DNA of 22,669 nucleotides from a virus. Under the pieces are notes generated by a model that was given only the letters and a program-made list of their open reading frames with translations, made no database searches and was not told the origin of the DNA. Positions 1 through 7,669 of the stretch are shown piece by piece. The translations under genes were made by a program, and so were the position numbers. The stretch is taken from IMG/VR virus record IMGVR_UViG_3300015374_001367, positions 1 to 22,669 of that record; one strand, 5' to 3'. The first letter of the stretch is position 1. Every line of letters starts with the position of its first letter.

Positions 1-615
1 CATGGCTTTGTTGTATTTAGTAGACCAGAAGTAAAACAAAGAATTGAGTTCCTTAAATCAGAGCGAGCAAAGCAATTACACATTGAGCAGATAGATGTTC
101 TTCAAAGGCTTTGGGCTATTGGTACAGCTGATCCAAGAGATCTAGTTAAACACAAATTAGTAAATTGTCGTTTCTGTTGGGGTGTAGATCATCAATACCA
201 GTGGCGTGATGAAGCAGAGTTTGAAAATGCTTTACAGCAAGCAATAGTTGAAGAAGAAGGAATTCAAAAAGAAGATCCTGCTTATTCGGCCAATTATCCA
301 ACCGATGTTGGTGGGTATGGATTCCGCAGAACCAAGCCGCCTCATCCTGAATGCCCGTCATGTGATGGCGAGGGCAAGGGCTATTTACATCTTGAAGATA
401 CTTCAACTTTAAGTGAGTCAGCTCAATTATTGTATGCAGGCGCAAAGCAAACAAAAGAAGGTGTAGAAATCAAAATGCATGATCAAATGGCTGCTTTGAA
501 GTTGGTAGGTCAACACATGGGCCTATTTAAAGAAAAAATTGAGCATGATATTTCAGATCCACTCAAAGAACTATTGATTAGAGCAAGTGGAAATACATTA
601 AAACCTAAAGGATAA
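1..615 (+). CDS. terS: Terminase small subunit, 5'-truncated
   Basis: The reading frame is open from the first base of the window and ends in TAA at 613-615, giving 204 visible codons; the true start lies upstream. The position directly before the large terminase, and the helical N-terminal part, indicate the small subunit, which recognises viral DNA and regulates the motor. Two CxxC pairs are visible: CRFC at 166-177 and CPSC at 352-363, the second followed by a DnaJ-like glycine-rich run (DGEGKG). I recall such zinc-ribbon-like pairs in many proteobacterial phage small terminases. The last 61 codons are helical (MHDQMAALKLVGQHMGLFKEK) and probably contact the large subunit. Only 4 bases separate its stop from terL, so translation is probably coupled. 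Confidence 0.82.
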   Translation, partial: HGFVVFSRPEVKQRIEFLKSERAKQLHIEQIDVLQRLWAIGTADPRDLVKHKLVNCRFCWGVDHQYQWRDEAEFENALQQAIVEEEGIQKEDPAYSANYPTDVGGYGFRRTKPPHPECPSCDGEGKGYLHLEDTSTLSESAQLLYAGAKQTKEGVEIKMHDQMAALKLVGQHMGLFKEKIEHDISDPLKELLIRASGNTLKPKG

Positions 616-619
616 AACC

Positions 620-2164
620 ATGACACCAGATGAGCTTGAAAAAAACTTGTCTGATCCGTGGTGGCGTCTAACAAGTGGTTTTTTATATCAGATACTTATT
701 AAGGGTGATGAAGATACAGAAGGTCTTAAAGCTTCATTCATACCAAATGAACATCAATTGGATTTTATGAATAACCTTTGGTATCGAAACATTATCTTAA
801 AAGCGAGGCAGTTAGGTTTCACAACACTGATAGCAATTTATTATTTGGATTGTTGTTTATTTGGTGAAGGTAATATTCGTGCTGGTATGGTTGCTCAGGA
901 TCGTGATTCTGCTGAAAAGCTATTTCGTGACAAAGTTAAATTTGCTTATGATAATTTGCCACCTGAAATTAAAAAAAGATTCCCTTTAGCGCGAGATAGT
1001 GCGAGCGAGCTTTTATTTGCTCATAATAACAGCTCAATCAAAGTTGCAACGTCTTTACGTGGTTCTACACTTCAGTATTTACATGTTTCTGAATATGGCA
1101 AGATTTGTGCTCAATACCCTAAAAAAGCAAAGGATGTTAAGACCGGTTCTATACCTGCAGTTTCTCCTAATGGGATCGTAATTATTGAGTCTACTGCCGA
1201 GGGAGATCATGGAGATTTCTTTGATATGACCGAAATTGCTAGAAATAAAAAAGACAGTGGTAAGGAATTATCGAAAAAAGACTACAAATTCAATTTCTAT
1301 CCTTGGCATGGTGCGAAAGAATATCAGCTCAATCATAAAAATATCCATATCACAGATAAAGAACATGACTATTTTGACGGCATTGAGCAAGAATGTAATC
1401 TAAAAATTACTTTAGATCAAAGGGCTTGGTATGTAGCAACTCGTGATAGCGATTTCAGTGGATCGTCTGAGTTGATGTGGCAAGAATATCCATCAACCCC
1501 AGATGAAGCATTTAAGAAATCAAAAGAGGGGTGTTGGTATACAGAGCAATTCCTCAAAGTGCGTAAAGAAGGACGTATTTGCACTTTACCGATTAGGACA
1601 GACGTTCCTGTTAATACCTTTTGGGATATTGGTAATTCAGACGGTACAGCTATTTGGTTTCATCAAAGAGTGGGTATGCAAGATTTGTTTATTGATTTTG
1701 CCGAGGGATGGGGCGAACCATACGAGTATTTTGTCAAAATTATGCAATCAAAAGGCTATTTATGGGGCAAACACTATTTACCTCATGATGGTGCGCATGC
1801 AAGACAAGGTGAAAGTAAAAACTTATCCCCTCAACAAATGCTCAAAAATTTAGGTCTAACCAATGTTGAAATTGTGCCTCGAGTATCGGAGCTATTACAT
1901 GGTATTAACCAGACTCGTAACGCCCTAATGAATGATGTTTGGTTTGATGTTGACCGTTGTAAAAGCGGCTTAACACATATAGAGAATTACACACGTAAAT
2001 TTAATGCTCATGCTCAAACGTATACAAGTGAGCCAGTCAAATCAGACGGGCATTCTGAAGCATCTGACGCATTTAGACAGTTTGCTCAAGTACGAGATCA
2101 AATAGGGCGTGTCGCTAAGAAATCTCCACCTCCACCACTTGCAAGACGGACAACATTGTCATGA
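620..2164 (+). CDS. terL: Terminase large subunit (packaging ATPase and nuclease)
   Basis: This is the motor that pumps DNA into the procapsid and cuts the concatemer. At 514 residues it matches the size of P22 gp2 (about 499). The N-terminal ATPase shows an arginine-containing Walker A-like loop, KARQLGFTT at residues 61-69, a Walker B-like stretch (HVSEYG, 155-160), and a coupling motif, STAEG at 191-195. The family signature QEYPSTPDEAF is at 288-298. The C-terminal RNase H-fold nuclease is marked by FWDIGNSDG (D336), LPHDGAH (D390) and the closing SEASDAFR (D483). The start at 620 follows an AAGGATAAA ribosome binding site. The stop overlaps the portal start as ATGA. No damage is visible and all expected acidic residues are present. 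Confidence 0.95.
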   Translation: MTPDELEKNLSDPWWRLTSGFLYQILIKGDEDTEGLKASFIPNEHQLDFMNNLWYRNIILKARQLGFTTLIAIYYLDCCLFGEGNIRAGMVAQDRDSAEKLFRDKVKFAYDNLPPEIKKRFPLARDSASELLFAHNNSSIKVATSLRGSTLQYLHVSEYGKICAQYPKKAKDVKTGSIPAVSPNGIVIIESTAEGDHGDFFDMTEIARNKKDSGKELSKKDYKFNFYPWHGAKEYQLNHKNIHITDKEHDYFDGIEQECNLKITLDQRAWYVATRDSDFSGSSELMWQEYPSTPDEAFKKSKEGCWYTEQFLKVRKEGRICTLPIRTDVPVNTFWDIGNSDGTAIWFHQRVGMQDLFIDFAEGWGEPYEYFVKIMQSKGYLWGKHYLPHDGAHARQGESKNLSPQQMLKNLGLTNVEIVPRVSELLHGINQTRNALMNDVWFDVDRCKSGLTHIENYTRKFNAHAQTYTSEPVKSDGHSEASDAFRQFAQVRDQIGRVAKKSPPPPLARRTTLS

Positions 2165-4389
2165 CAGATGAAAAGAAAAAAGACACTGATATTCTTGTGC
2201 GTGTACGCAAGTTGTGCGATGAAGCCGAGGATTATTGGGCTGATAATTATAAACTGGGCAAAGATGATCGTCAGTTTGTCACAATTGATAAAGCGCAATG
2301 GAGCGAGAAAGACCGTAAAGAGCGTGAAAAAGACGGTATTCCAACGCTTACATTTAACGTGCTTAGAACGTATTGCAAGCAACAAATCAACTCAGCCCGG
2401 TTGAATCGTCAGCAAATCAAAGCTGAGCCTGTTGATGATATTGCTGATCCAGCGATTGCGAAAGTTTTTAATGGATTGTTACGTGACACCGAGATAACCA
2501 GTGGCGCTGATAATGCCTATGACGCAGCAGTTGAGGGCGTGGTTTATGGTGGCATGGGCTTTGTGCGTATTCACGTTGATTACGTTTCACCTGATAGCTT
2601 CCAACAAGAACCCAAAATTCTCACAATCCATAATCCAGAGTCAGTCTATCTTGATCCAATGAGCAAAGAACTAGATGGCTCAGATGCTCGCTATGTTGTA
2701 ATTAAAACATGGTTGCCAAGAGCTGATATTATCGACCAGTATGGTGAAGATGCAGCAAGTGATTTTGATGATTCAATTCAAAATAGTGAATGGCTCAATC
2801 ATGATGATAAAACGGTATGTGTTGCTGAAATGTTTGAGATTCAGCGAAAATCAAAGACTTTGTATTTATTGATTGATGGCACAACCACATACGACAAACC
2901 AGATGATGTATCGCTAATTGAAAAAGAGCGCGACAGTTATGAAGAGAAATGTTGGTGGTATAAGCTTACTGGTACAAAGGTTTTAGAAGATCGCGAATTT
3001 ATTGTACCAATGTTGCCAATTATCCCTGTTTACGGTGATGTGACTTGGGATGGTGAAAAGCGCTATGTGTATTCGATGGTGCATTTTGCTAGAGATCCTC
3101 AAAAGCTTTATAATTTTTGGAAATCATCAGAAGCTCAACAAATTGTAGAGGGATTGCGTAAGCAATATATGGTTTCTGTTGAGGCATCACGTGATTTGCC
3201 TGAATGGGCCAATCCTAACGGTTATCAAGTTTTACGCTATAACCATGTTACTGATGAAAATGATGTGCCATTACCTCCGCCTCAACAAATGCCAGCATTA
3301 ACTGCTTTAAACGGTATTTTAAATGCAGCAGATGGGGCAAAACAAAGTATTGAGCAGATTCTCAATATGCAACCTGCAGCAATGGGGAGTGATGAGCGCG
3401 GACTTTCAGGAAAAGCCATTGGTATGTTGCAACAACGTGCAGATGTAAGTCATTTTCATATTACTGACAACTTGAACAAATCACTTGCTCAGGTTGGCCG
3501 TGTGTTGATTGGGGTTTATCAAAAAGCCTATTCAGTGCAAATGGTGAAACGTATAACTGGTGAAGACAATAAAACTGAGCGTATTCAACTGAATGCACCT
3601 GCGCCAATACAACAGCAAGGGCAACAAGTTGATGGTGTAATTGATGGTATTTTGAATAACTTAACGGTTGGTCGTTATGATATTCGTATGTCTACTGGTC
3701 CAAGCTTTATCAGTCAGCGTCAAGAGAATAAGCAAGCACTTACAGAGTTATTGCAGTTTGTTCCACAGATCGGTCAAGTCGCACCTGACTTATTGCTCAA
3801 AGCGTTTGATGACGGCAATATGCTTGAAGATATTGTTGAACGTATCAAAAAATCTCTTGATCCTGCTTTGACACAAGATGGTGAAGATCCGCAGCTACAA
3901 GCATTAATGCAACAATATCAGCAGCAAATGCAACAGCTTCAACAAGCCTTACAACAGGCTCAAGCACAAGTTGAAGATAAGGATGCAGAACGACAAGCTA
4001 AGCTTGAGATTGAGAAACTCAAAGCTGAAACAACACTTGCAGTTGCTCAACTCAATAATGTGGCCAAAGCTGAATTGGAAGAGCTTAAAGGTGCAATCAA
4101 TATGATTCTGCAACATATGCAACCGCCTCAAGAGTGGCTTGACACTGATATTCAGAATCAACCACCACCTGAACAACAGATTTATCAAGAACCGCCTCAA
4201 GAGGGCGGTTTTTTAATGCCTGAAGATCAACAAATGCTTGAACAGCAGATGTTAGAGCAACAGGCACAGCAACAAGAATTCGCACCCATTGACGGTCAGA
4301 TTGGGAATGATGCGCAAAACATGGCTGTAGATGAACAAAACCCCGAACTTGACGGATTTAATCAAGGCATCAACATAAGTGAGCAGTAG
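2161..4389 (+). CDS. Portal protein, P22 gp1-like
   Basis: This would be the dodecameric ring at the DNA-entry vertex, binding terminase first and the gp4-like adaptor later. Its 742 residues are close to P22 portal (725). The N-terminal and stem parts are rich in conserved aromatic and acidic segments (for example WSEKDRKEREKDGIPTLTFN near the start). From about residue 580 the protein becomes an extreme Gln-rich helical region with a coiled coil at about 610-660, resembling the C-terminal barrel of P22-type portals. A terminator-shaped hairpin lies in frame at residues 676-685, followed at once by Met686 and a Gln/Glu-rich tail of 57 residues. That tail may be a later extension. The start overlaps the terL stop by 4 bases. 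Confidence 0.93.
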   Translation: MTDEKKKDTDILVRVRKLCDEAEDYWADNYKLGKDDRQFVTIDKAQWSEKDRKEREKDGIPTLTFNVLRTYCKQQINSARLNRQQIKAEPVDDIADPAIAKVFNGLLRDTEITSGADNAYDAAVEGVVYGGMGFVRIHVDYVSPDSFQQEPKILTIHNPESVYLDPMSKELDGSDARYVVIKTWLPRADIIDQYGEDAASDFDDSIQNSEWLNHDDKTVCVAEMFEIQRKSKTLYLLIDGTTTYDKPDDVSLIEKERDSYEEKCWWYKLTGTKVLEDREFIVPMLPIIPVYGDVTWDGEKRYVYSMVHFARDPQKLYNFWKSSEAQQIVEGLRKQYMVSVEASRDLPEWANPNGYQVLRYNHVTDENDVPLPPPQQMPALTALNGILNAADGAKQSIEQILNMQPAAMGSDERGLSGKAIGMLQQRADVSHFHITDNLNKSLAQVGRVLIGVYQKAYSVQMVKRITGEDNKTERIQLNAPAPIQQQGQQVDGVIDGILNNLTVGRYDIRMSTGPSFISQRQENKQALTELLQFVPQIGQVAPDLLLKAFDDGNMLEDIVERIKKSLDPALTQDGEDPQLQALMQQYQQQMQQLQQALQQAQAQVEDKDAERQAKLEIEKLKAETTLAVAQLNNVAKAELEELKGAINMILQHMQPPQEWLDTDIQNQPPPEQQIYQEPPQEGGFLMPEDQQMLEQQMLEQQAQQQEFAPIDGQIGNDAQNMAVDEQNPELDGFNQGINISEQ
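4190..4214 (+). terminator. Intrinsic terminator-shaped hairpin inside the portal ORF
   Basis: AACCGCC (4190-4196) and GGCGGTT (4204-4210) form a perfect 7-bp stem around TCAAGAG, and the T run continues to 4214. The repeat lies fully in frame in the portal coding sequence (it encodes EPPQEGGFL) and is followed by ATG at 4216. The arms and the trailing TTTTAATG match the genuine intergenic terminator at 19258-19279. Active ribosomes on the mRNA would be expected to prevent hairpin folding. Confidence 0.6.
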
Positions 4390-4390
4390 T

Positions 4391-5194
4391 ATGGAAGATT
4401 TAGAGCAAACAACAGACAACACTGAACAAACCACAACACCGGCTGAAACAGAGCAATCTGAACAATCGCAAGGTGGTGATGGTAGTGAAGTTGAATTAAC
4501 AGAGGAACAGCAAGCCGAAGCTGCTCAAAAAGCAGAAGAGGAAAAAGCTGCCCAACGGCAAAGTGCGATTGATAGGCGTATTGCAAAACTAACTTGGGAG
4601 AAAAACGACGCAATTCGTAAAGCTCAAGAGTTAGAGCAAAAGTATGCAAGTCAAGCTCAGTCTGCTTCTAAAGAGCCACAATTGCATGAATACGATTCAA
4701 TCGAAGATTATGCAAATGCAATCTCTAAGTTTCAAGCAGATAAAGCACGGCAGGAATACGCAAGTCAACATGAGCAACAACGTAATGATCAATTACATCA
4801 AGCTCAAGCGTACAAACTTGAAGTAGCTGAAGCAGAGTTTTCAAAAGCTCATCCTGATTATCAGCGTGTCGTGGGTTCACTCGTTCATATCAGTGGCGGG
4901 GAATTACCTGAACAACTCAGCAGAGCAGTGCTTGAGTTGGGTGATGCTGCGCCTGCTGTACTTTATGAACTGGGTAAAGATCCTGTTGATATTGTTGAAT
5001 TGCTTGATATGACGCCAACACAGCAATTAATGAAGCTTGGTGAAATCCGAGCAACGCTTAAAAATAGTCCAAAAACTCCAAAAATCCCTAATGCCCCTGC
5101 GCCAGTGACTCCACCAAAGGGTGGGGCAAACTCAAAAAAAGATCCATACAAAGGATCTGATGAAGAGTTTTTGCGCAGCCGTGGTATCAAATAA
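4391..5194 (+). CDS. Scaffolding protein, P22 gp8-like
   Basis: A 267-residue, highly charged, helix-rich protein sits between portal and coat, the position of the P22 scaffold (gp8, 303 residues). It should fill the procapsid, direct coat assembly, and then leave. The N-terminal 60 residues are dominated by Glu, Gln and Thr. Residues about 50-150 are a predicted coiled coil (AQKAEEEKAAQRQ, ISKFQADKARQEY). The C-terminus is basic (PPKGGANSKKDPYKG), matching the positively charged coat-binding end known for P22 gp8. ATG 4391 lies one base after the portal stop; a longer in-frame start at 4379 (GTG) overlaps the portal and lacks a better ribosome binding site. The assignment rests on position and composition. 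Confidence 0.85.
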   Translation: MEDLEQTTDNTEQTTTPAETEQSEQSQGGDGSEVELTEEQQAEAAQKAEEEKAAQRQSAIDRRIAKLTWEKNDAIRKAQELEQKYASQAQSASKEPQLHEYDSIEDYANAISKFQADKARQEYASQHEQQRNDQLHQAQAYKLEVAEAEFSKAHPDYQRVVGSLVHISGGELPEQLSRAVLELGDAAPAVLYELGKDPVDIVELLDMTPTQQLMKLGEIRATLKNSPKTPKIPNAPAPVTPPKGGANSKKDPYKGSDEEFLRSRGIK

Positions 5195-5206
5195 GGTAAT
5201 TGAAAT

Positions 5207-6436
5207 ATGTCAAATAATGTTTTAACGCATGATGTTGTAGCAAAAGAAGCAGCAGCAATGCTAATTGAAGAATCTGTCTTTATTAAATCGATCAACCGTG
5301 GTCGTGAGACAGAATTCAATAAAGATAAAGCAGGTTATAAAGTCGGTTCTCAAGTTCGAATCAAAATTCCACCAGTGCCAATTGTTACAGATGGCAAAGA
5401 ATATAACGGGGATGATGCGGATCTAAACGCCAAAGAATCAACACGTGTTTTAAAAGTTGATACTCAAAAACACGTGTCTTTGGAATTTGGTGCAGCAGAA
5501 CAAACATTGACTCTAACTGACTTTAAAGATCGCTTTTTAAAGCCAGCTATCCAATCTTTGGCAACGACTGTAGATGCAGATCTACTTAAACGTGCAATTG
5601 TGACTGTAAACAACAGCACATTGATTGTGGCTAATGAAATTTCGCCACTTGCGCCTTTTGGTCGTGCACGTGAAATGTTGGCGCGCTCTTTAACGCCTGC
5701 AGCTGGTCGTATTGCCTTACTGTCATCTGAATTTACCAACGGCATTGTTGATACATCAGGCACTCTATTTAATCCAAATGCTGAAATTGCCAAGCAATAC
5801 AAAGAGGGTTATGTAGGCCGTGCACGTGGTTTTGACTTTGTTGAGTCTGAGCATATTTACCGTCAAGTAAATGGTAAAACATCTGGGATTACTGTTAATG
5901 GCGCTGGTCAAACTGGTGGCTTATTGACAGTTGGTGGTTTGGCCAATGGTGATGTGATCAAAGCAGGTCAGGTTTTTAGTTTACCTGGTGTTGAAATGCT
6001 ACATCCATTAACTCGCTTATCTTATGGCAAGCTTATGCAGTTTGTAGTGCTTGAAGATGTAACGGCAGGCGATGCTACAGCAACCCTGAAAATCTACCCT
6101 GAAATCACGCCTGATTTAGTTAATGGGACGAAACAAGCAAATGCCAATGTTTCTGCATCTCCAGCAAACTCCGCGGGCCTAACTTTCGTTGGTGCTGATA
6201 ACGATGTTATTGATCAGGCGCTTTGCTACACCAAAGACGCATTTAGTGCCGCTTTTGCTCCACTGAAAGTCCTTGCAGGTTGTGAGGGTTATACCTTCAA
6301 CACTGAAACAATGGCATTGCGTGTGCAAACGGGTGGCAACTGGGTAAGTGACTATGAAGGAACACGTATTGATGTTCTTTATGGTTTTACCATGGTCCGT
6401 GGTAATCATGCCGCGCGTGTAGGCCGTATCGATTAA
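5207..6436 (+). CDS. Major coat protein, P22 gp5-like
   Basis: A 409-residue protein directly after the scaffold, close to the P22 coat length (430). The N-terminal part (VLTHDVVAKEAAAML, then KVGSQVRIKIPP at about 46-57) and the middle helix (DRFLKPAIQSLATTVDADLL) fit the HK97-fold P22 coat family, in which an N-arm and long spine helix precede an inserted domain. The stretch around residues 220-300 (GQTGGLLTVGGLANGDVIKAGQVF) is rich in Gly and Val, as expected of the beta-rich inserted domain. The ribosome binding site is AAGG about 10 bases upstream of the ATG. The terminator hairpin directly behind the gene could raise coat and scaffold output over the tail genes. Confidence 0.9.
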   Translation: MSNNVLTHDVVAKEAAAMLIEESVFIKSINRGRETEFNKDKAGYKVGSQVRIKIPPVPIVTDGKEYNGDDADLNAKESTRVLKVDTQKHVSLEFGAAEQTLTLTDFKDRFLKPAIQSLATTVDADLLKRAIVTVNNSTLIVANEISPLAPFGRAREMLARSLTPAAGRIALLSSEFTNGIVDTSGTLFNPNAEIAKQYKEGYVGRARGFDFVESEHIYRQVNGKTSGITVNGAGQTGGLLTVGGLANGDVIKAGQVFSLPGVEMLHPLTRLSYGKLMQFVVLEDVTAGDATATLKIYPEITPDLVNGTKQANANVSASPANSAGLTFVGADNDVIDQALCYTKDAFSAAFAPLKVLAGCEGYTFNTETMALRVQTGGNWVSDYEGTRIDVLYGFTMVRGNHAARVGRID

Positions 6437-6449
6437 CCAAAAATAAAAT

Positions 6450-6488
6450 TGACAACACATGCCCCTTAATTGGGGCGTTGTCATTTTT
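6450..6488 (+). terminator. Terminator-like hairpin after the coat gene
   Basis: The outer arms TGACAAC (6450-6456) and GTTGTCA (6477-6483) are perfectly complementary. An inner stem GCCCC (6461-6465) and GGGGC (6472-6476) closes on TTAATT, with a 4-base bulge (ACAT) on one side. A run of five T follows at 6484-6488. It sits in the 64-base gap between the coat stop and the next start. Because essential tail genes lie downstream it must leak or be antiterminated. Confidence 0.75.
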
Positions 6489-6500
6489 GGAGTATGTAAA

Positions 6501-7043
6501 ATGCGTGAATTTCCAAAAATGCTGTATGTGGGTTCTACACAATCACATAAGCATCAAGTTGCACAAAATGAAGATCATGAAGCTGAATTGCGTGAATTAG
6601 GCTTTGTTGATTTTGCAGATTTAGAAAGTGAACAAGGGCAAATTTCAGGCGGTGCGGTTGGCAGTGCATCAAGCGAAGATTTTAAAAACGCTTTTGTACC
6701 TATTGAACAATTTGATGCAGTCAGCGAAGAACTTGTTCAAAAAGAATTACAGCTCAATGTTGCACAAACTGAACGTGATGATTTTAAAGCTGAAAATGAT
6801 GATCTTAAAGCTCACTTGAGCAAAGCACTTGAAGAAAATCAACAGCTCAACGAGCAACTAAGCAAAATGCTAGATGCGGAAAAATATCCAAAACAAGGCG
6901 CAGGAATTGATGTTGATCACAACTCAATGACTTCTGAGCAATTGCGAACAATCCTTGATGCTAAGGGTATTAAGTATTTAGCACGTGACAATAAAGATAC
7001 CTTGCTTGCTTTATTGACTCAGCCAGTTAAAACGGAAGAATAA
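6501..7043 (+). CDS. Coiled-coil protein with C-terminal HeH/SAP-like motif
   Basis: 180 residues, function not established. Three parts are visible: a short N-terminal segment (PKMLYVGSTQSHKH) of a type I associate with small phage head proteins; a long acidic coiled coil at about residues 70-125 (VQKELQLNVAQTERDDFKAE and following); and a C-terminal helix-extension-helix-like stretch (MTSEQLRTILDAKGIKY, then NKDTLLALL) at about 142-171, which resembles HeH/LEM/SAP nucleic-acid-binding folds. Position between coat and the gp4-like adaptor suggests a head-associated or DNA-contacting role. The start is taken at 6501 because GGAG at 6489-6492 is well spaced from it; an in-frame ATG at 6459 lies inside the terminator hairpin. 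It ends 2 bases before the next gene. Confidence 0.75.
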   Translation: MREFPKMLYVGSTQSHKHQVAQNEDHEAELRELGFVDFADLESEQGQISGGAVGSASSEDFKNAFVPIEQFDAVSEELVQKELQLNVAQTERDDFKAENDDLKAHLSKALEENQQLNEQLSKMLDAEKYPKQGAGIDVDHNSMTSEQLRTILDAKGIKYLARDNKDTLLALLTQPVKTEE

Positions 7044-7045
7044 CA

Positions 7046-7669
7046 ATGAAAGTTCGTGATTTAGTCCATGCCTCAGCACGTGCTATTGGCATCATTGCGT
7101 CAGGCGAAAATATGACAGATGCCGAGTTGAGCGATGCAGTATCATCATTGAATATGCTTTTAGGGCAATGGTCTACATCACGAGATTATGTGTTTTCGAC
7201 TCAAGATATTGAGATCGATCTTAGCGGCAATTCGTTATATCAAGTCGAAGCAAATTTGATTTCAGATAATGCCAAACTCAATGACGAAGAAATCAAAATC
7301 TATCGTGATATTACTCAAAACAAGCCTAAAAATTGCATTGAGTATACCAAGGTGCTGAATGGCTATGAGTTGCTTGTTCCCCAAAAATTCACAGGCAAAT
7401 TAACGATTCAATCTTTGATTAGCCCTCAATTTCCACTTAAAGCACTTGATGATCTTACTGTACCAGATGAGTATTTCCGCGCAATTAAATACGCTTTAGC
7501 AATTGAGCTTGCACCAGAATATCAATTACCGATTACTCCTGATGTTCAGCAGCAATATCAGCAAGCTATGCGTATTATGCATCGTGCACAGTCTACACCA
7601 ACACCAGTAAAACCTGATCGAGTATTGATGGGAATAAGTCGTGGTAGATATTGGGGGCATTATGATTAA
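7046..7669 (+). CDS. Tail accessory/head completion protein, P22 gp4-like
   Basis: 207 residues (P22 gp4 is 166). In P22 this adaptor binds below the portal and creates the docking site for gp10 and the tailspikes. Features supporting the call are the helical N-terminus (LVHASARAIGIIASGE then LNMLLGQWS), the central beta-rich segment with NGYELLVPQKFTGKLTIQS, the VPDEYFRAIKYALAIELAPEY helix, and the placement directly before a gp10-like gene. P22-type gp4 also has peptidoglycan hydrolase activity reported; I cannot identify the catalytic residue here. The last 8 bases overlap the next gene, so the two are probably translated in a coupled way. Confidence 0.85.
   Translation: MKVRDLVHASARAIGIIASGENMTDAELSDAVSSLNMLLGQWSTSRDYVFSTQDIEIDLSGNSLYQVEANLISDNAKLNDEEIKIYRDITQNKPKNCIEYTKVLNGYELLVPQKFTGKLTIQSLISPQFPLKALDDLTVPDEYFRAIKYALAIELAPEYQLPITPDVQQQYQQAMRIMHRAQSTPTPVKPDRVLMGISRGRYWGHYD

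Noticed and set aside
146-454. Minus-strand ORF over the small terminase
   Set aside because: It overlaps a frame with clear terminase features and conserved CxxC pairs; its protein shows no recognisable features.
2098-2385. Minus-strand ORF across the terL/portal junction
   Set aside because: It is the antisense of two well-supported genes and has no visible start signals.
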